DNA of 64,000 nt from Sediminibacterium sp. (GCA_030158665.1 JAOASM010000027.1:62001-126000), one strand, 5' to 3'. Numbered from the stretch's first letter, positions 36,292-44,950 are shown. Made by a program: numbers and translations. Notes: generated by a model from the letters alone, not told the origin.

Positions 36292-37218
36292 ATGGAGAAA
36301 TCTGCTAAAATATATATTGCTGGTCACAGAGGAATGGTAGGTTCTGCAATAGAACGCAAGCTAAAAGCCGAAGGCTATAACAATATTATTTATAGAACTT
36401 CAAGTGAGATGGATTTGAAAAATCAGGACTTAGTGAATAGCTTTTTCAAAGTTGACAAACCTGACTATGTGATTTTAGCTGCTGCTAAAGTGGGCGGCAT
36501 TCATGCCAACAATACTTATCGTGCAGAATTCATCTACGATAATTTAATGATGGAAGCAAATATTATTCATGCATCTTATTTGAATAAGGTAAAGAAGCTA
36601 TTATTTCTTGGTTCTTCATGCATTTACCCAAAGATGGCACCACAGCCCTTAAAGGAAGAGTATCTATTAAGTGGTTATTTAGAATCCACTAATCAGCCCT
36701 ATGCCATTGCTAAGATAGCAGGCATTGAAATGTGTGATAGCTACCGTGCACAATACGGCTGTAATTTTATTTCAGCAATGCCAACGAACTTATACGGCAC
36801 CAACGATAATTACCATCCTGAAAACTCACATGTACTTCCGGCTTTAATTCGTCGTATTATATTGGCTAAAAAGAACAGCGATCCTAGTGTAGTAATCTGG
36901 GGCACTGGCACACCGCGCCGCGAATTCATGCATGTCGATGATTTAGCAGATGCTTGTTACTTTCTTTTACAGAACTACAATGAAGCAGGTCTAGTGAATA
37001 TAGGCTGGGGCGAAGACATTTCAATAAAGGAACTAGCTACCTTAATAGCTACCGAAGTGGGATATACAGGCACACTTGAATTTGATACTACTAAGCCCGA
37101 TGGCACTCCTCGTAAATTGATGGATACTACTAAACTAACTAAGCTAGGGTGGAAGCCTTCTATTAAGTTAGAAGAGGGGATAAGGAGGACGATTACTGAG
37201 GTTGCTAATTTATTCTAA
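36292..37218 (+). CDS. fcl: GDP-L-fucose synthase
   Basis: Epimerises and reduces the Gmd product to GDP-L-fucose. 308 aa. [15 protein letters not shown] near residues 11-25, [22 protein letters not shown], the catalytic SSCIYPK and [13 protein letters not shown] (Tyr/Lys), and [24 protein letters not shown] are diagnostic. Followed by a terminator at 37248. No fucosyltransferase is recognisable by sequence alone in the window. Confidence 0.95.
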   Translation: MEKSAKIYIAGHRGMVGSAIERKLKAEGYNNIIYRTSSEMDLKNQDLVNSFFKVDKPDYVILAAAKVGGIHANNTYRAEFIYDNLMMEANIIHASYLNKVKKLLFLGSSCIYPKMAPQPLKEEYLLSGYLESTNQPYAIAKIAGIEMCDSYRAQYGCNFISAMPTNLYGTNDNYHPENSHVLPALIRRIILAKKNSDPSVVIWGTGTPRREFMHVDDLADACYFLLQNYNEAGLVNIGWGEDISIKELATLIATEVGYTGTLEFDTTKPDGTPRKLMDTTKLTKLGWKPSIKLEEGIRRTITEVANLF

Positions 37219-37247
37219 CCTTCATATCTTATTTTTAATTTGACTAG

Positions 37248-37273
37248 CCCGACGCTCTGCGCCGGGTTTTTTG
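37248..37273 (+). terminator. Intrinsic terminator after fcl
   Basis: CCCGACGC and GCGCCGGG pair (one A-C mismatch) around TCT, followed by TTTTTTG. It lies 30 bases after the fcl stop and directly before a motif that recurs after another terminator at 43750. Confidence 0.85.
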
Positions 37274-37280
37274 TTCTAAG

Positions 37281-37318
37281 ATTCAGTATAAATACTGAAC
37301 GATTGGGTTAGATTATTG
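37281..37318. repeat. Imperfect intergenic repeat, copy A (palindromic GTATAAATACT core)
   Basis: Contains the palindrome CAGTATAAATACTG (37284-37297) followed by a GGTTAGATTAT segment. A second copy at 43791-43826 shares the core, the following GAA.CG and GTTAGATTAT, in the same orientation and also just after a terminator. The 11-base core recurs at 50327. Function unknown. Confidence 0.55.
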
Positions 37319-37426
37319 AAGTAAATTGATGCAGATAATTTTTTAATTAAATTAAAAATATCACAATAATTTCTATAACTTAAATTCATTTAAAACTATA
37401 CTTAAATCCATATAAACTACAATGTT

Positions 37427-37711
37427 ATGATAAAAGTAAATGAACAAAATGTAATGAGTTTGAATATCAATACAATAATTGCAAAATATCCTACAACTAA
37501 TATTGTAATAGAGAATGATGTAATTATTGAAATAGATATTGATCAAAACAATTTCATGCCATTTAAGATAACAGGTCAAACTTTAGAAAATTATGTAATT
37601 GAAAGTTGTGTAATAGGTGCTTTAGGTAGATTTAATCTCAGAAGAGAGCTTAATAGAGAGGAGTTAACTAATGGTTTATGGTGGACTGAAATTGATCAAT
37701 CTATATTTTAA
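37427..37711 (+). CDS. Small hypothetical protein
   Basis: 94 aa, no recognised domain. Beta-strand-rich start (residues 10-45 alternate hydrophobic and acidic residues) and a C-terminal NREELTNGLWWTEIDQS with two Trp. No signal peptide. First ORF of the accessory patch, with no clear ribosome-binding site or promoter. It may be a small immunity- or antitoxin-like protein, but nothing proves it is expressed. Confidence 0.45.
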   Translation: MIKVNEQNVMSLNINTIIAKYPTTNIVIENDVIIEIDIDQNNFMPFKITGQTLENYVIESCVIGALGRFNLRRELNREELTNGLWWTEIDQSIF

Positions 37712-38139
37712 TAAGATAAAATATGTCGAATTACAAGTTGCCGTTAACTCTAATCTTACTGGCCTAACTTTGGGGAAGCATATACTACCACAAAACTGGC
37801 AGAAGTCAAGTACAACAATTTAGTGGCTCACTTTGCTCGGAATTTTTATAAATCAACAATTTAGGGTGGCTCAGTTTGCGTGGAATCTACTAAAAATCAT
37901 TGAGTTAATTAGATGGTAGCACTGGGGTGTTTACTTTTTAACAAAGCAAGCCGGTTTTGTCAAATTGTATCGTGAACACATCCCATAGTGGGTAACTTTG
38001 AATCGGAATATGCAACTGGAGAGAAAACGAAGTGATAAACAAATTTTGGAGTAAGTTTGATATTGTGACCAAAGATCATTTTTGTCACGACGGTAGCAAC
38101 TTTGAGAAACTTTTGCGGTGATTTGTAAAAACAACAACC
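37712..38139. mobile_element. Decayed IS-end region with GTGGCTCA-type repeats (left side)
   Basis: No gene of note in this 428-base stretch. It holds two close copies of a motif GTGGCTCA(C/G)TTTG...GGAAT at 37823 and 37866, and a diverged copy (GTGGGTAACTTTG...) at 37988. Bases 37941-38010 are about 80 percent identical to 39065-39133 in direct orientation. Arrays of such about 25-base motifs are typical of the ends of IS21-type elements in Bacteroidota, so this looks like the remains of one; no transposase is left. The IS21 label is inference. Confidence 0.5.
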
Positions 38140-38994
38140 ATGACAATTGACTTCAATCGAATTTATGTAATTCAATCCCTCGACAAATACAATGGTGATG
38201 ATTTAACTGGACAACAACTTTATGACGAAGTGTTACAATACTTCAGTTCAAAGTATTTAGACAGAGTCGCAAAAATATTTGACGTAAATACTCCGACTGA
38301 ACTATTTGACAGATTGGAAGAAATCAAAAATGATTGTGAGAGTAATGGCGTAAAGCCTATTATTCATTTCGAAATTCATGGACTTGAAAACAGGAGAGGA
38401 TTGAGTCTTAACAAAGGGGACGTTAATTGGGACGAAATTTATGAAAGGTTTATTGCAATTAATGTCGCTTCCAAATGGAATTTATTTATTACTATGGGAG
38501 TTTGCTTTGGTAATTATTCGATGTTGCTAATAAAGCCAAGACGCCCTGCTCCATTTACTGGTATCTTGGGGTCATTTGAAGAATTATTCGAATGGGATTT
38601 GTACATTCGCTACAACGCATTTTACCAAGAACTTCTTAATTCGTTAGACTTTAAGAAGGCACTAGAAGCATTACATAACTCTAACCCTGCATTGCCTGAC
38701 GACTACAGGTTTATTAATTCCGAACAGACATTTAAAAATGTTTACCAAAAATACTTTGACACACAATTTACTCCAGAAAAAATCAAAAAGAGATTTAATT
38801 CTGCATTAAAGAAAGAAAATATAAAATTTACGGACAGGAATATTAAACATTATTTTTATAATAAATTCCGTTTGAAGTTATCAAGGATAAAAAAAGAATT
38901 CTATGAAAAGGACAAAGCGACATTTTTCATGTTTGACAAATTTCCAGGACATCAATATATCTATTGTGTTGACTGGGAACCAAACTACCGCTAG
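38140..38994 (+). CDS. CHAT/caspase-like protein
   Basis: 284 aa. The centre looks like a caspase-fold protease: HFEIHG (His80, Gly81) followed by GLSL and then NLFITMGVCFGNYS with Cys122, at the distance expected for the His/Cys dyad of CHAT domains. A downstream stretch (GILGSFEELFEWDLYIRYNAFYQELLNSLDFKKALEAL) matches the late helices of CHAT proteins. The C-terminal 100 residues are basic and coiled. It stands alone between the two repeated IS-end segments. A protease effector or regulator in defence is plausible; this is inferred from fold-level patterns, and the family match should be tested by profile search. Confidence 0.6.
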   Translation: MTIDFNRIYVIQSLDKYNGDDLTGQQLYDEVLQYFSSKYLDRVAKIFDVNTPTELFDRLEEIKNDCESNGVKPIIHFEIHGLENRRGLSLNKGDVNWDEIYERFIAINVASKWNLFITMGVCFGNYSMLLIKPRRPAPFTGILGSFEELFEWDLYIRYNAFYQELLNSLDFKKALEALHNSNPALPDDYRFINSEQTFKNVYQKYFDTQFTPEKIKKRFNSALKKENIKFTDRNIKHYFYNKFRLKLSRIKKEFYEKDKATFFMFDKFPGHQYIYCVDWEPNYR

Positions 38995-39502
38995 CACTTA
39001 TCAAATATTGAATTAAAACACGAATTTGTTGCATCGATACTAGATTATTGGCCATTCTTTTTTTACAAAGCAAACTGGTTTAGTCAAATTGTATCGTGAA
39101 TACTACCCAAAGTGGCTCACTTTGGCCGGAATCACTGGCTCAATATCAGTGGAATATGCAGGTGGCTCAGCTTGGACGGAATATGCAATTAGCAAAACCA
39201 AACATGAATACGCTGGGTTTTGCTTTTTTAGGCCATTAGGTAAAAATACTGAATGGACGGATAAGGATATTGGGGTAAATTTGAAAAACATAAAATTTGG
39301 TATAATTAAAACAGTTTTTATAAACTTGCAGAAAAGGGAATGCTAAAATCTGGTAAAATAAAATTTTGCAGCAGGAGCTGTGACATGTAAATGTCGAGTT
39401 TTATGAATTTATTTAAGTTTAGTGCAAGTTGAAAATTTTGTACTCAATAAACTGGCAGAACTAAAAGTCGAAAAAGCATTAAAGTATCTTAAAATAACTA
39501 TA
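38995..39502. mobile_element. Decayed IS-end region with tandem GTGGCTCA-type repeats (right side)
   Basis: 508 bases without a credible gene. Three tandem motif copies lie at 39112-39134, 39135-39161 and 39162-39187, each like (G/C)TGGCTCA...GGAAT(ATGCA). Bases 39065-39133 repeat 37941-38010. The ORF that can be drawn through the repeats (39089-39346) is built of repeat units and is not listed as a gene. The rest, 39190-39500, is AT-rich with nothing recognised. Confidence 0.5.
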
Positions 39503-40426
39503 ATGAAACTAATAAGTAACATAATAAATGAACTAGTTGATACAGATAAATCAGTAACATCGCCACTACTAAAGACAAAAGTACTTGCGAGTAGATTAAA
39601 AAACACTGAACTTTTAAATTGGGTGAACAATGAGCTAAATGGATATGACTTTCACGGAGAAGTTCCAGAGTATCGTCATTTAGTTGGAAATGTTTCAGGG
39701 ACTTATATAAACGGCAATATGCAAGTAAATGACCAGCCATTACCAACAGCTGGACTCCCAGAAAATCTTGAAAAATCTATAAGCCAAATGGATTTCTATC
39801 AAAGTGTTGCTACTTTGGAGTCATTGCAAATGGAAAATAAATCTGGTATACTAGAAGCAGTATTTCCTGCTGAATTAGCAGCAATGATGGAAAGAAATAT
39901 TAAGAAAATGGGAAATCCATTTTTTCAAATAGTCAGGGCAAGAAAATATACTTCAGTTAATGTAGTCACTCAGATATTATCTGTTATTAGATCGAAGCTA
40001 CTTGACTTTATGCTAAAATTGGATGAAGAGTTTGGTAATGTAACAGAATTAGAAGAACTTCAGAAAAAGAATGAACGAATATCCACAATCATGAATCAAA
40101 CAATTATAAATACAGGGAACGGAAATGTAGTCAACACAGGTGACAAGTCAAAAATAAAAGCCAATATTTCTATTAATAAAGGAGACAAAAATGGACTGAT
40201 GCAAAAGCTTTCTGAACACAGTGTATCTAAAACGGATTATGATGAACTTATCGAAATTATTGATACAGAAATACCAGACAAGAAAACAGGAAATTTGGGT
40301 AATAAGGTTAATGGATGGATTCAAAAAATGATTGGAAAAGCGCTTGATGGAAGCTGGCAAATAGGAATAGGAACAGCTGGAAATTTACTATATGAACTAA
40401 TTCAATCTTATTATGGACTGAAATAA
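39503..40426 (+). CDS. AbiTii-domain protein (abortive-infection related)
   Basis: 307 aa from ATG 39503. Residues 1-60 carry the AbiTii pattern: LISNIINELVDTD, then SPLLKTKVLASRLKNTELLNWVNNELNGY and PEYRHLVGNVSG. A GN/TG-rich linker with TINTGNGNVVNTGD-like repeats sits near residue 205, and a C-terminal domain ends in an amphipathic helix with GIGTAGNLLYELIQSYYG. The longer reading frame from a GTG at 39422 would add 27 residues without domain content, so the ATG is preferred. AbiTii proteins are found in defence neighbourhoods, but their mechanism is not settled. No partner gene is tightly linked; the next starts 212 bases downstream. Confidence 0.75.
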   Translation: MKLISNIINELVDTDKSVTSPLLKTKVLASRLKNTELLNWVNNELNGYDFHGEVPEYRHLVGNVSGTYINGNMQVNDQPLPTAGLPENLEKSISQMDFYQSVATLESLQMENKSGILEAVFPAELAAMMERNIKKMGNPFFQIVRARKYTSVNVVTQILSVIRSKLLDFMLKLDEEFGNVTELEELQKKNERISTIMNQTIINTGNGNVVNTGDKSKIKANISINKGDKNGLMQKLSEHSVSKTDYDELIEIIDTEIPDKKTGNLGNKVNGWIQKMIGKALDGSWQIGIGTAGNLLYELIQSYYGLK

Positions 40427-40638
40427 GTAATTGTTAATGTAAACTTTACATATTTGTAAACATACCCTAATGCTTCTCCCTTTTTTTGATATTTTTAAAA
40501 CCATTGATTTTTGGTTTTTAGAGGTACTTACAAGGCTTCAAATACTGACTTCATCCTGTACTCTCATTATACTTAGTACTAAAATTTCCTAAATTGGGCA
40601 ATCCACAAAATGTTGTCAGTAATATTTATAGAAACCCC

Positions 40639-41517
40639 ATGAACCTTAGAGAATTTTTTGACAATTTAACGCCTGAACAAATTGAAGATGGCAATAGAAA
40701 ACAATTTGATGAAAACAAACGAGTTTACAAAGAATTTGTTACAGCTTATAAATTCGGAAATTGTTCACTTTGCAGTTTACCTTTAACAGAATTTATTTCT
40801 TTCAAGCCTTGTTTTCACTGGTTCTTAAGACCACATGGGATAAAGAAAAAACATTTTCAAAAATACCTTTCAACTCCTATTGGTTTTTTTCAATTTGACA
40901 GTTACATAAGATGGATTGCCAATTTGAATAGTCCATATAAAAATATCAATGACTTAAAATGTGAAATGAACCCTACAAAAATTATTGAATATACTATTCG
41001 CTATAAAAATATTGAGTGGTCAGTTAGTATTGGAAAGACTGACCGACAGGGGCATCCTGATACTAAAAATGCGAACATGCCCCACTTTCATATTCAAATG
41101 AAAGTCGACAATAAAATCTTTATTAGATTCAATGATTTTCACATACCATTTTCTAACGAAGATATTTTCACCCTTCGTTCAATGGAAGAAGCACCAGATA
41201 AGGTTGTCTGGAGAAATACTTTTGGAGAAGGAATGTCTATTCTTGAAGACGATGAAGCTTTTGATCAACTAGACAAATTAATGACAAGGACTGACGACCC
41301 AGAAAATGCGACATTCAATACTGGAACATTAGTCCAAATGCCCGAAGGAGAAACGATGGATGGAGAAACTCTTAGCAAGGCATTCAAAGAAAGTAAAGAG
41401 ACTAGAATACCTGTGAGACATATTTTAAAAAAGTATTTTCCACAAGCTAGCTTTATGACAGAAATTACACCAGGTGACAGTGTGCCTGAGATTTCAAAAA
41501 GATCGCCAAGAAAATAA
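40639..41517 (+). CDS. Hypothetical protein with Cys/His metal-site pattern
   Basis: 292 aa, unrecognised. N-terminal CSLCSLPL...CFHWF gives Cys42, Cys45, Cys58 and His60, a possible zinc knuckle. The middle has NMPHFHIQM (His149, His151) with His139 and His168 near it, which resembles a metal or nucleotide hydrolase site but fits no family I can name with certainty. The C terminus is charged and probably flexible. Start taken at ATG 40639; a TTG at 40594 is in frame. Same strand and patch as the AbiTii gene, 212 bases away, so co-regulation is possible. Confidence 0.5.
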   Translation: MNLREFFDNLTPEQIEDGNRKQFDENKRVYKEFVTAYKFGNCSLCSLPLTEFISFKPCFHWFLRPHGIKKKHFQKYLSTPIGFFQFDSYIRWIANLNSPYKNINDLKCEMNPTKIIEYTIRYKNIEWSVSIGKTDRQGHPDTKNANMPHFHIQMKVDNKIFIRFNDFHIPFSNEDIFTLRSMEEAPDKVVWRNTFGEGMSILEDDEAFDQLDKLMTRTDDPENATFNTGTLVQMPEGETMDGETLSKAFKESKETRIPVRHILKKYFPQASFMTEITPGDSVPEISKRSPRK

Positions 41518-41702
41518 TACTACTTGCAATATAAGGATTGTTGCAAATCTTGAGAACATAAAAATAATAGAATGCTATGCTACTATCAGCAATTATCAGA
41601 CTTGACCTCGTTCTTTTGAGCTTTGAGTTTTGAAAAGGTAAATTTTATACTTCAGACTATTTAATTGACTATTTCATCCTAATAAAATTCTACTTTTAGC
41701 TT

Positions 41703-42290
41703 TTAAGACTGAATTTTAGTGGAAACAACTTTAAGTCCTAATTCTTCACCAAGAATTACTAAAACAGAAAAAACGTAATTGCCAAATTCTCTAAAATAGA
41801 AATTCCTGTTTGATTTTCCATCATATTCATATAAATATCTAAAATTTATGAAAGTGTCTTTGTGTTCTAAAATCATTTCAATCACATAGTTTTCAGTTTT
41901 TGATCTTACATTAATCATATCAAATGTTCCATGTTCTTCTCCATCGTAGTTATTTAATTTGACACTTATATAATTTTTATATGTATCATGATCTATATAA
42001 TGTGCAAAAATTCTCTTTTTGTAAGATTCGTCAACAAGTTTGAAAAGATCCATAAGATCGTGTCCGTTTTTCTTATTCTTTTTTAACATTAAAAATGATT
42101 TAAAGGCCAATTCAAGTGCAAATGTAATATTAGTAGTTGGAACACATAGTTTTGAATGAATTTTTCCATTAAATGGCTTTATTAACTTACCGTTTTTAAT
42201 ACGAAAATACTTAGAAGCATATTTCATACCATTTTCAAAATATTCTTTTGCGGCAAGAAATAAAAATAAAGGTTGATTTAATTTTGTCAT
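41703..42290 (-). CDS. HEPN-like hypothetical protein
   Basis: 195 aa, mostly helical. The region around residues 55-85 (ALELAFKSFLMLKKNKKNGHDLMDLFKLV) has the E...K...GHDL..L pattern of HEPN-like domains seen in abortive-infection and toxin proteins, though the classical R(x)4-6H RNase motif is not evident. A second half rich in aromatic residues follows. Transcribed from the minus strand toward 41.7 kb, separate from the plus-strand neighbours. Function uncertain; classification is tentative. Confidence 0.45.
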   Translation of the reverse strand: MTKLNQPLFLFLAAKEYFENGMKYASKYFRIKNGKLIKPFNGKIHSKLCVPTTNITFALELAFKSFLMLKKNKKNGHDLMDLFKLVDESYKKRIFAHYIDHDTYKNYISVKLNNYDGEEHGTFDMINVRSKTENYVIEMILEHKDTFINFRYLYEYDGKSNRNFYFREFGNYVFSVLVILGEELGLKVVSTKIQS

Positions 42291-42363
42291 AATTTTAATT
42301 TTAGTAATAAATTTATAGAACCACTATATTATTTCTTAAAAGTAAGACGCTCGGCAATAACAA

Positions 42364-42852
42364 TGCATTGCTGTTTCAATAGAGGATGACTTTCCAGTGT
42401 TCTTTAAGCAAAAATTGTTGGGGGTAGTCTATACTTTCTTTTACATCAAAAAGTTTCGTAGCATGAAGAAGAATAAACCTAATGTTGCTACGCATTTATT
42501 GATCAATCTTGAACAGTATCTTTTAAAGATAGGTTCTTTTATTCGCAAAACCTGTCTTGACGAATTATCTAACCTCATTAATATCATAAAAGGAGAAATG
42601 GTATTTGTAGGCCCAAGACCTGCCTTATATAACCAGGACGATTTAATGGCATTACGTGTATCTACTGGTGTAGATAAACTGAAGCCTGGAATTACTGGGT
42701 GGGCACAAGTAAATGGTAGAGATGGTATTTCTATTGAAAGGAAAGTACAGCTTGAGCAAGAGTACCTTTATAAAAAATCGTTTTTATTCGATATTAAAAT
42801 TCTTATAAAAACCTTTACTAATGTATTGTTTAGTAAGGGAGTAAGTCACTAG
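42364..42852 (+). pseudogene. Truncated copy of the initiating sugar-phosphate transferase
   Basis: Translation from about 42364 aligns with residues about 20-183 of the intact protein at 34523, reaching the same C terminus (TFTNVLFSKGVSH). The N-terminal membrane segment is missing; a TAA at 42358 lies just upstream in frame. The motif QKRVG of the intact protein is QKLLG here, and SLDELPN is CLDELSN, so conserved residues have changed. Only a GTG (42397) is available as a start. It is almost certainly a non-functional relic of a paralogous glycan locus. It overlaps the convergent DUF218 gene by 4 bases. Confidence 0.85.
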
Positions 42853-43589
42853 ATTTTCAATAAATAAAATGATCTACCAAGAAGCTCTTTAAATCCTATC
42901 TCAGTAATTTTCAAATATTCTGCACTAGGCAACAAATCAAGTACTGCGATTTTTTTATTTCGCACCGTTTTATAATCAACATTATAATGAATTACCTCAA
43001 ATCCTTGTTTCTCAAAGAGCCTTTTGGCTCTATACATATGATAAGCCGATGTCACAAGTATTATTCTTTTACTTGGGCTTATTAGTTCTCTTACAGCCAC
43101 AGCCTCGTCTGCAGTATTCTCCACATCTTTTGTTACAAATATCTTCTCAGAGGCAATGCCATTTGAAATTGCATATTCCTTTAACACTTCTCCCTCTGTT
43201 TTCTTTGCCTTATCCCATGGCATTTTGCCTACTGTAAATACTAGCTTTTGAGCCTTACCTGCTTTAAATAAAGCTATCCCTCCAAAAAACCTATCTGGGT
43301 CTCCCCATTCTATGTAGGTTGAATCTCCCTCTTCATTTATCTCCAACATTCCACTTAGCACTACAATGGCGTCTGCACTATCTATAGCGCTTATTGGCTT
43401 TCTATATTCACTACCTTCTACTAGTTTAAAGAATTTATTAGAGAATATAGGGGTGGATAGGATATATAGTACCCCTATTGCTATATAGATCAGCTTTTTC
43501 TTATGCTTGATTAATCCTATTAGTATTACTATTATGACAAGCATAATAGGTAGCACGAATGTGGGTAGTATTTTGTGGAGGTAGATCAT
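42849..43589 (-). CDS. DUF218 (YdcF/ElyC/SanA-like) membrane protein
   Basis: 246 aa. Two N-terminal membrane segments (about 8-26 and 33-48) precede a DUF218 domain: DAIVVLSGM, RFFGGIALFKAGKAQKLVFTVG, VENTADEAVAV and ILVTSAYHMYRAKRLFEKQGFEVI. ElyC in E. coli affects peptidoglycan and undecaprenyl-phosphate lipid use, and DUF218 genes are common next to sugar transferases. Convergent with the transferase relic. The conserved neighbourhood suggests it came with that relic. Confidence 0.8.
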   Translation of the reverse strand: MIYLHKILPTFVLPIMLVIIVILIGLIKHKKKLIYIAIGVLYILSTPIFSNKFFKLVEGSEYRKPISAIDSADAIVVLSGMLEINEEGDSTYIEWGDPDRFFGGIALFKAGKAQKLVFTVGKMPWDKAKKTEGEVLKEYAISNGIASEKIFVTKDVENTADEAVAVRELISPSKRIILVTSAYHMYRAKRLFEKQGFEVIHYNVDYKTVRNKKIAVLDLLPSAEYLKITEIGFKELLGRSFYLLKI

Positions 43590-43749
43590 GATTAATTATG
43601 AATTAATTAAAATTAATGCTTTCTCTGCGAAAATAGGCTAGTGTGGTTTCTTGGGGCTTTGAATGTGAAAACTCCTGTTTTTGTCGCATACTAATGGATT
43701 AATAGGGTTTAATTCCGATTCGGTTAATTATTTCTTTTTTGTTGCTTTG

Positions 43750-43783
43750 AACAGCCCGTTTGATAAAACGGGCTGTTTTTTAT
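43750..43783 (+). terminator. Orphan plus-strand intrinsic terminator
   Basis: AACAGCCCGTTT pairs with AAACGGGCTGTT around a 5-base loop (11 or more base pairs), followed by TTTT. No plus-strand gene ends upstream of it in the preceding 890 bases except across the divergent DUF218 gene. It is followed by copy B of the GTATAAATACT repeat, just as the fcl terminator is followed by copy A. Confidence 0.85.
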
Positions 43784-43790
43784 TATTAGG

Positions 43791-43826
43791 ATTAGGTATA
43801 AATACTGAATCGGGGAGTTAGATTAT
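43791..43826. repeat. Imperfect intergenic repeat, copy B
   Basis: GTATAAATACTGAA (43796-43809) then GTTAGATTAT about 10 bases on, in direct orientation to copy A at 37281-37318. The two copies bracket the 6.5-kb accessory patch, each sitting immediately after a terminator. Confidence 0.55.
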
Positions 43827-43858
43827 AATCTAATTTTATTTCAATTAATCATGATTTT

Positions 43859-44044
43859 ATGAAAAAACTCCTATCACTTGTATTACTCGCCTCTTTTTCA
43901 ACTTTAGTCTTTGCTAGTACAACAATCACAACCCCAAAGCATAACGCAACTTGCACAGGCTCTAAAAATTGTAATGCTTGCAAAAATTGTAAATACTGTA
44001 AGCACTGTTCTAAGGATGGAGGAAAGTGTGGGGTTTGTAAATGA
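43859..44044 (+). CDS. Small secreted cysteine-rich peptide
   Basis: 61 aa. Residues 1-19 (MKKLLSLVLLASFSTLVFA) form a clean signal peptide with an Ala cleavage site. The mature 42 residues hold eight Cys in near-regular CxxCxxC spacing (CTGSKNCNACKNCKYCKHC, then GGKCGVCK) with many Lys. This suggests a metal-binding, redox or host-directed peptide exported to the periplasm. No family recognised. A small unlinked ORF at 44073 follows. Confidence 0.6.
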   Translation: MKKLLSLVLLASFSTLVFASTTITTPKHNATCTGSKNCNACKNCKYCKHCSKDGGKCGVCK

Positions 44045-44072
44045 TGAATTCCTAACAAATAAATTATATATT

Positions 44073-44300
44073 ATGCAATCAGCATTTATTGAGTATCGAC
44101 CAAAACAATCAAATGAGCATGCACCAATTACTCATTTTGTAATTGTAGTTAATGGCGCTGAAGTACATGGTAATTTTTCAACACAAATTCAAGCTAAAGA
44201 GTTTGCATGTGCGAAAGGTTATAGACCAGTTCATGTTGCAAGAGTTAGGCACTTACAAGATCGAGATCAGCCTGCACATTGGAGAAAAGATCCATGTTGA
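44073..44300 (+). CDS. Small hypothetical protein
   Basis: 75 aa from ATG 44073. Beta-strand start FVIVVNGAEVHGNFSTQ followed by a helix with QAKEFACAKGY and the motif PVHVARVRHLQDRDQPAHWRKDPC. The start THFVIVVNGAEVHG resembles small DUF2188-like repeat proteins that sit alone in Bacteroidota genomes, but I cannot assign it. The reading frame extends upstream without a start that makes sense, so 44073 is chosen. Confidence 0.55.
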   Translation: MQSAFIEYRPKQSNEHAPITHFVIVVNGAEVHGNFSTQIQAKEFACAKGYRPVHVARVRHLQDRDQPAHWRKDPC

Positions 44301-44378
44301 TTTATTTCAACTGTACTATTTTTAAACTATAATATTGATGCATTTAAAAATTAATAGTGCAAATTGTAAATTAAAATT

Positions 44379-44948
44379 ATGAATAATATCAATAAATATA
44401 TAAAAGAGAAATTTGACTTTTTTAAAGACTTAGTTTACATTGATAAAATCGTTTTAGCAAACATAATTCAACTTGAACCCAAAAAAAGTAATGTAAAATG
44501 GTTAACTGGTCAAAGTATTGTTCAACATAGAACTATAAATGATGAAATTGTATTTTTTGTTGAAAGAAGCAAAAGAGACTCAAAATATGGAATTAAACTT
44601 CATTGCCCATCATTTACAAATGAACCTTTTTTTCGTTTTGATTCTGATGGCCCAGCTCATAGAAATGACTTTCCTAATATACCACTAGAAGAACAATCGG
44701 TTACGACACCTCACTTTAATTCATACAAAGAGGACGGGAAACCAATCGCTTATAAAAATAAGGTTTTAAGAATTGAAAGTGAAGCTAAAATGATTGCAGA
44801 AGATATTAATTTCGGAGTTTCTCTATTTTGCATGGAAACTAATACAAAGTTAAAGAGTGGTGAATTCCCCGAAATTATAGATAAAGTTCCAGAGTTGGAT
44901 TTTAATCAAGTTCAAAATATTAACTTTGACAATATCACTTTTGATTAG
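44379..44948 (+). CDS. Hypothetical protein, first gene of a three-gene operon
   Basis: 189 aa, no family I can name with confidence. The middle has FFRFDSDGPAHRND (His94) and SVTTPHFNSYKEDGKPIAY (His112), a pattern of conserved-looking polar residues suggesting a nucleotide- or metal-binding site. The C-terminal 50 residues are mostly acidic. The next gene starts 2 bases after its stop and the third 2 bases after that, so the three are almost certainly translated together. Function unknown; see the finding on this operon. Confidence 0.6.
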   Translation: MNNINKYIKEKFDFFKDLVYIDKIVLANIIQLEPKKSNVKWLTGQSIVQHRTINDEIVFFVERSKRDSKYGIKLHCPSFTNEPFFRFDSDGPAHRNDFPNIPLEEQSVTTPHFNSYKEDGKPIAYKNKVLRIESEAKMIAEDINFGVSLFCMETNTKLKSGEFPEIIDKVPELDFNQVQNINFDNITFD

Positions 44949-44950
44949 CA

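Noticed and set aside
37724..37768. Short ORF MSNYKLPLTLILLA at the IS remnant
   Set aside because: Only 14 codons and no support.
39089..39346. 85-aa ORF through the IS-end repeat array
   Set aside because: It is made largely of the repeat units and has no domain; not treated as a gene.
43049..43237. 62-aa plus-strand ORF opposite DUF218
   Set aside because: Antisense shadow of the 42849-43589 gene with no start context.
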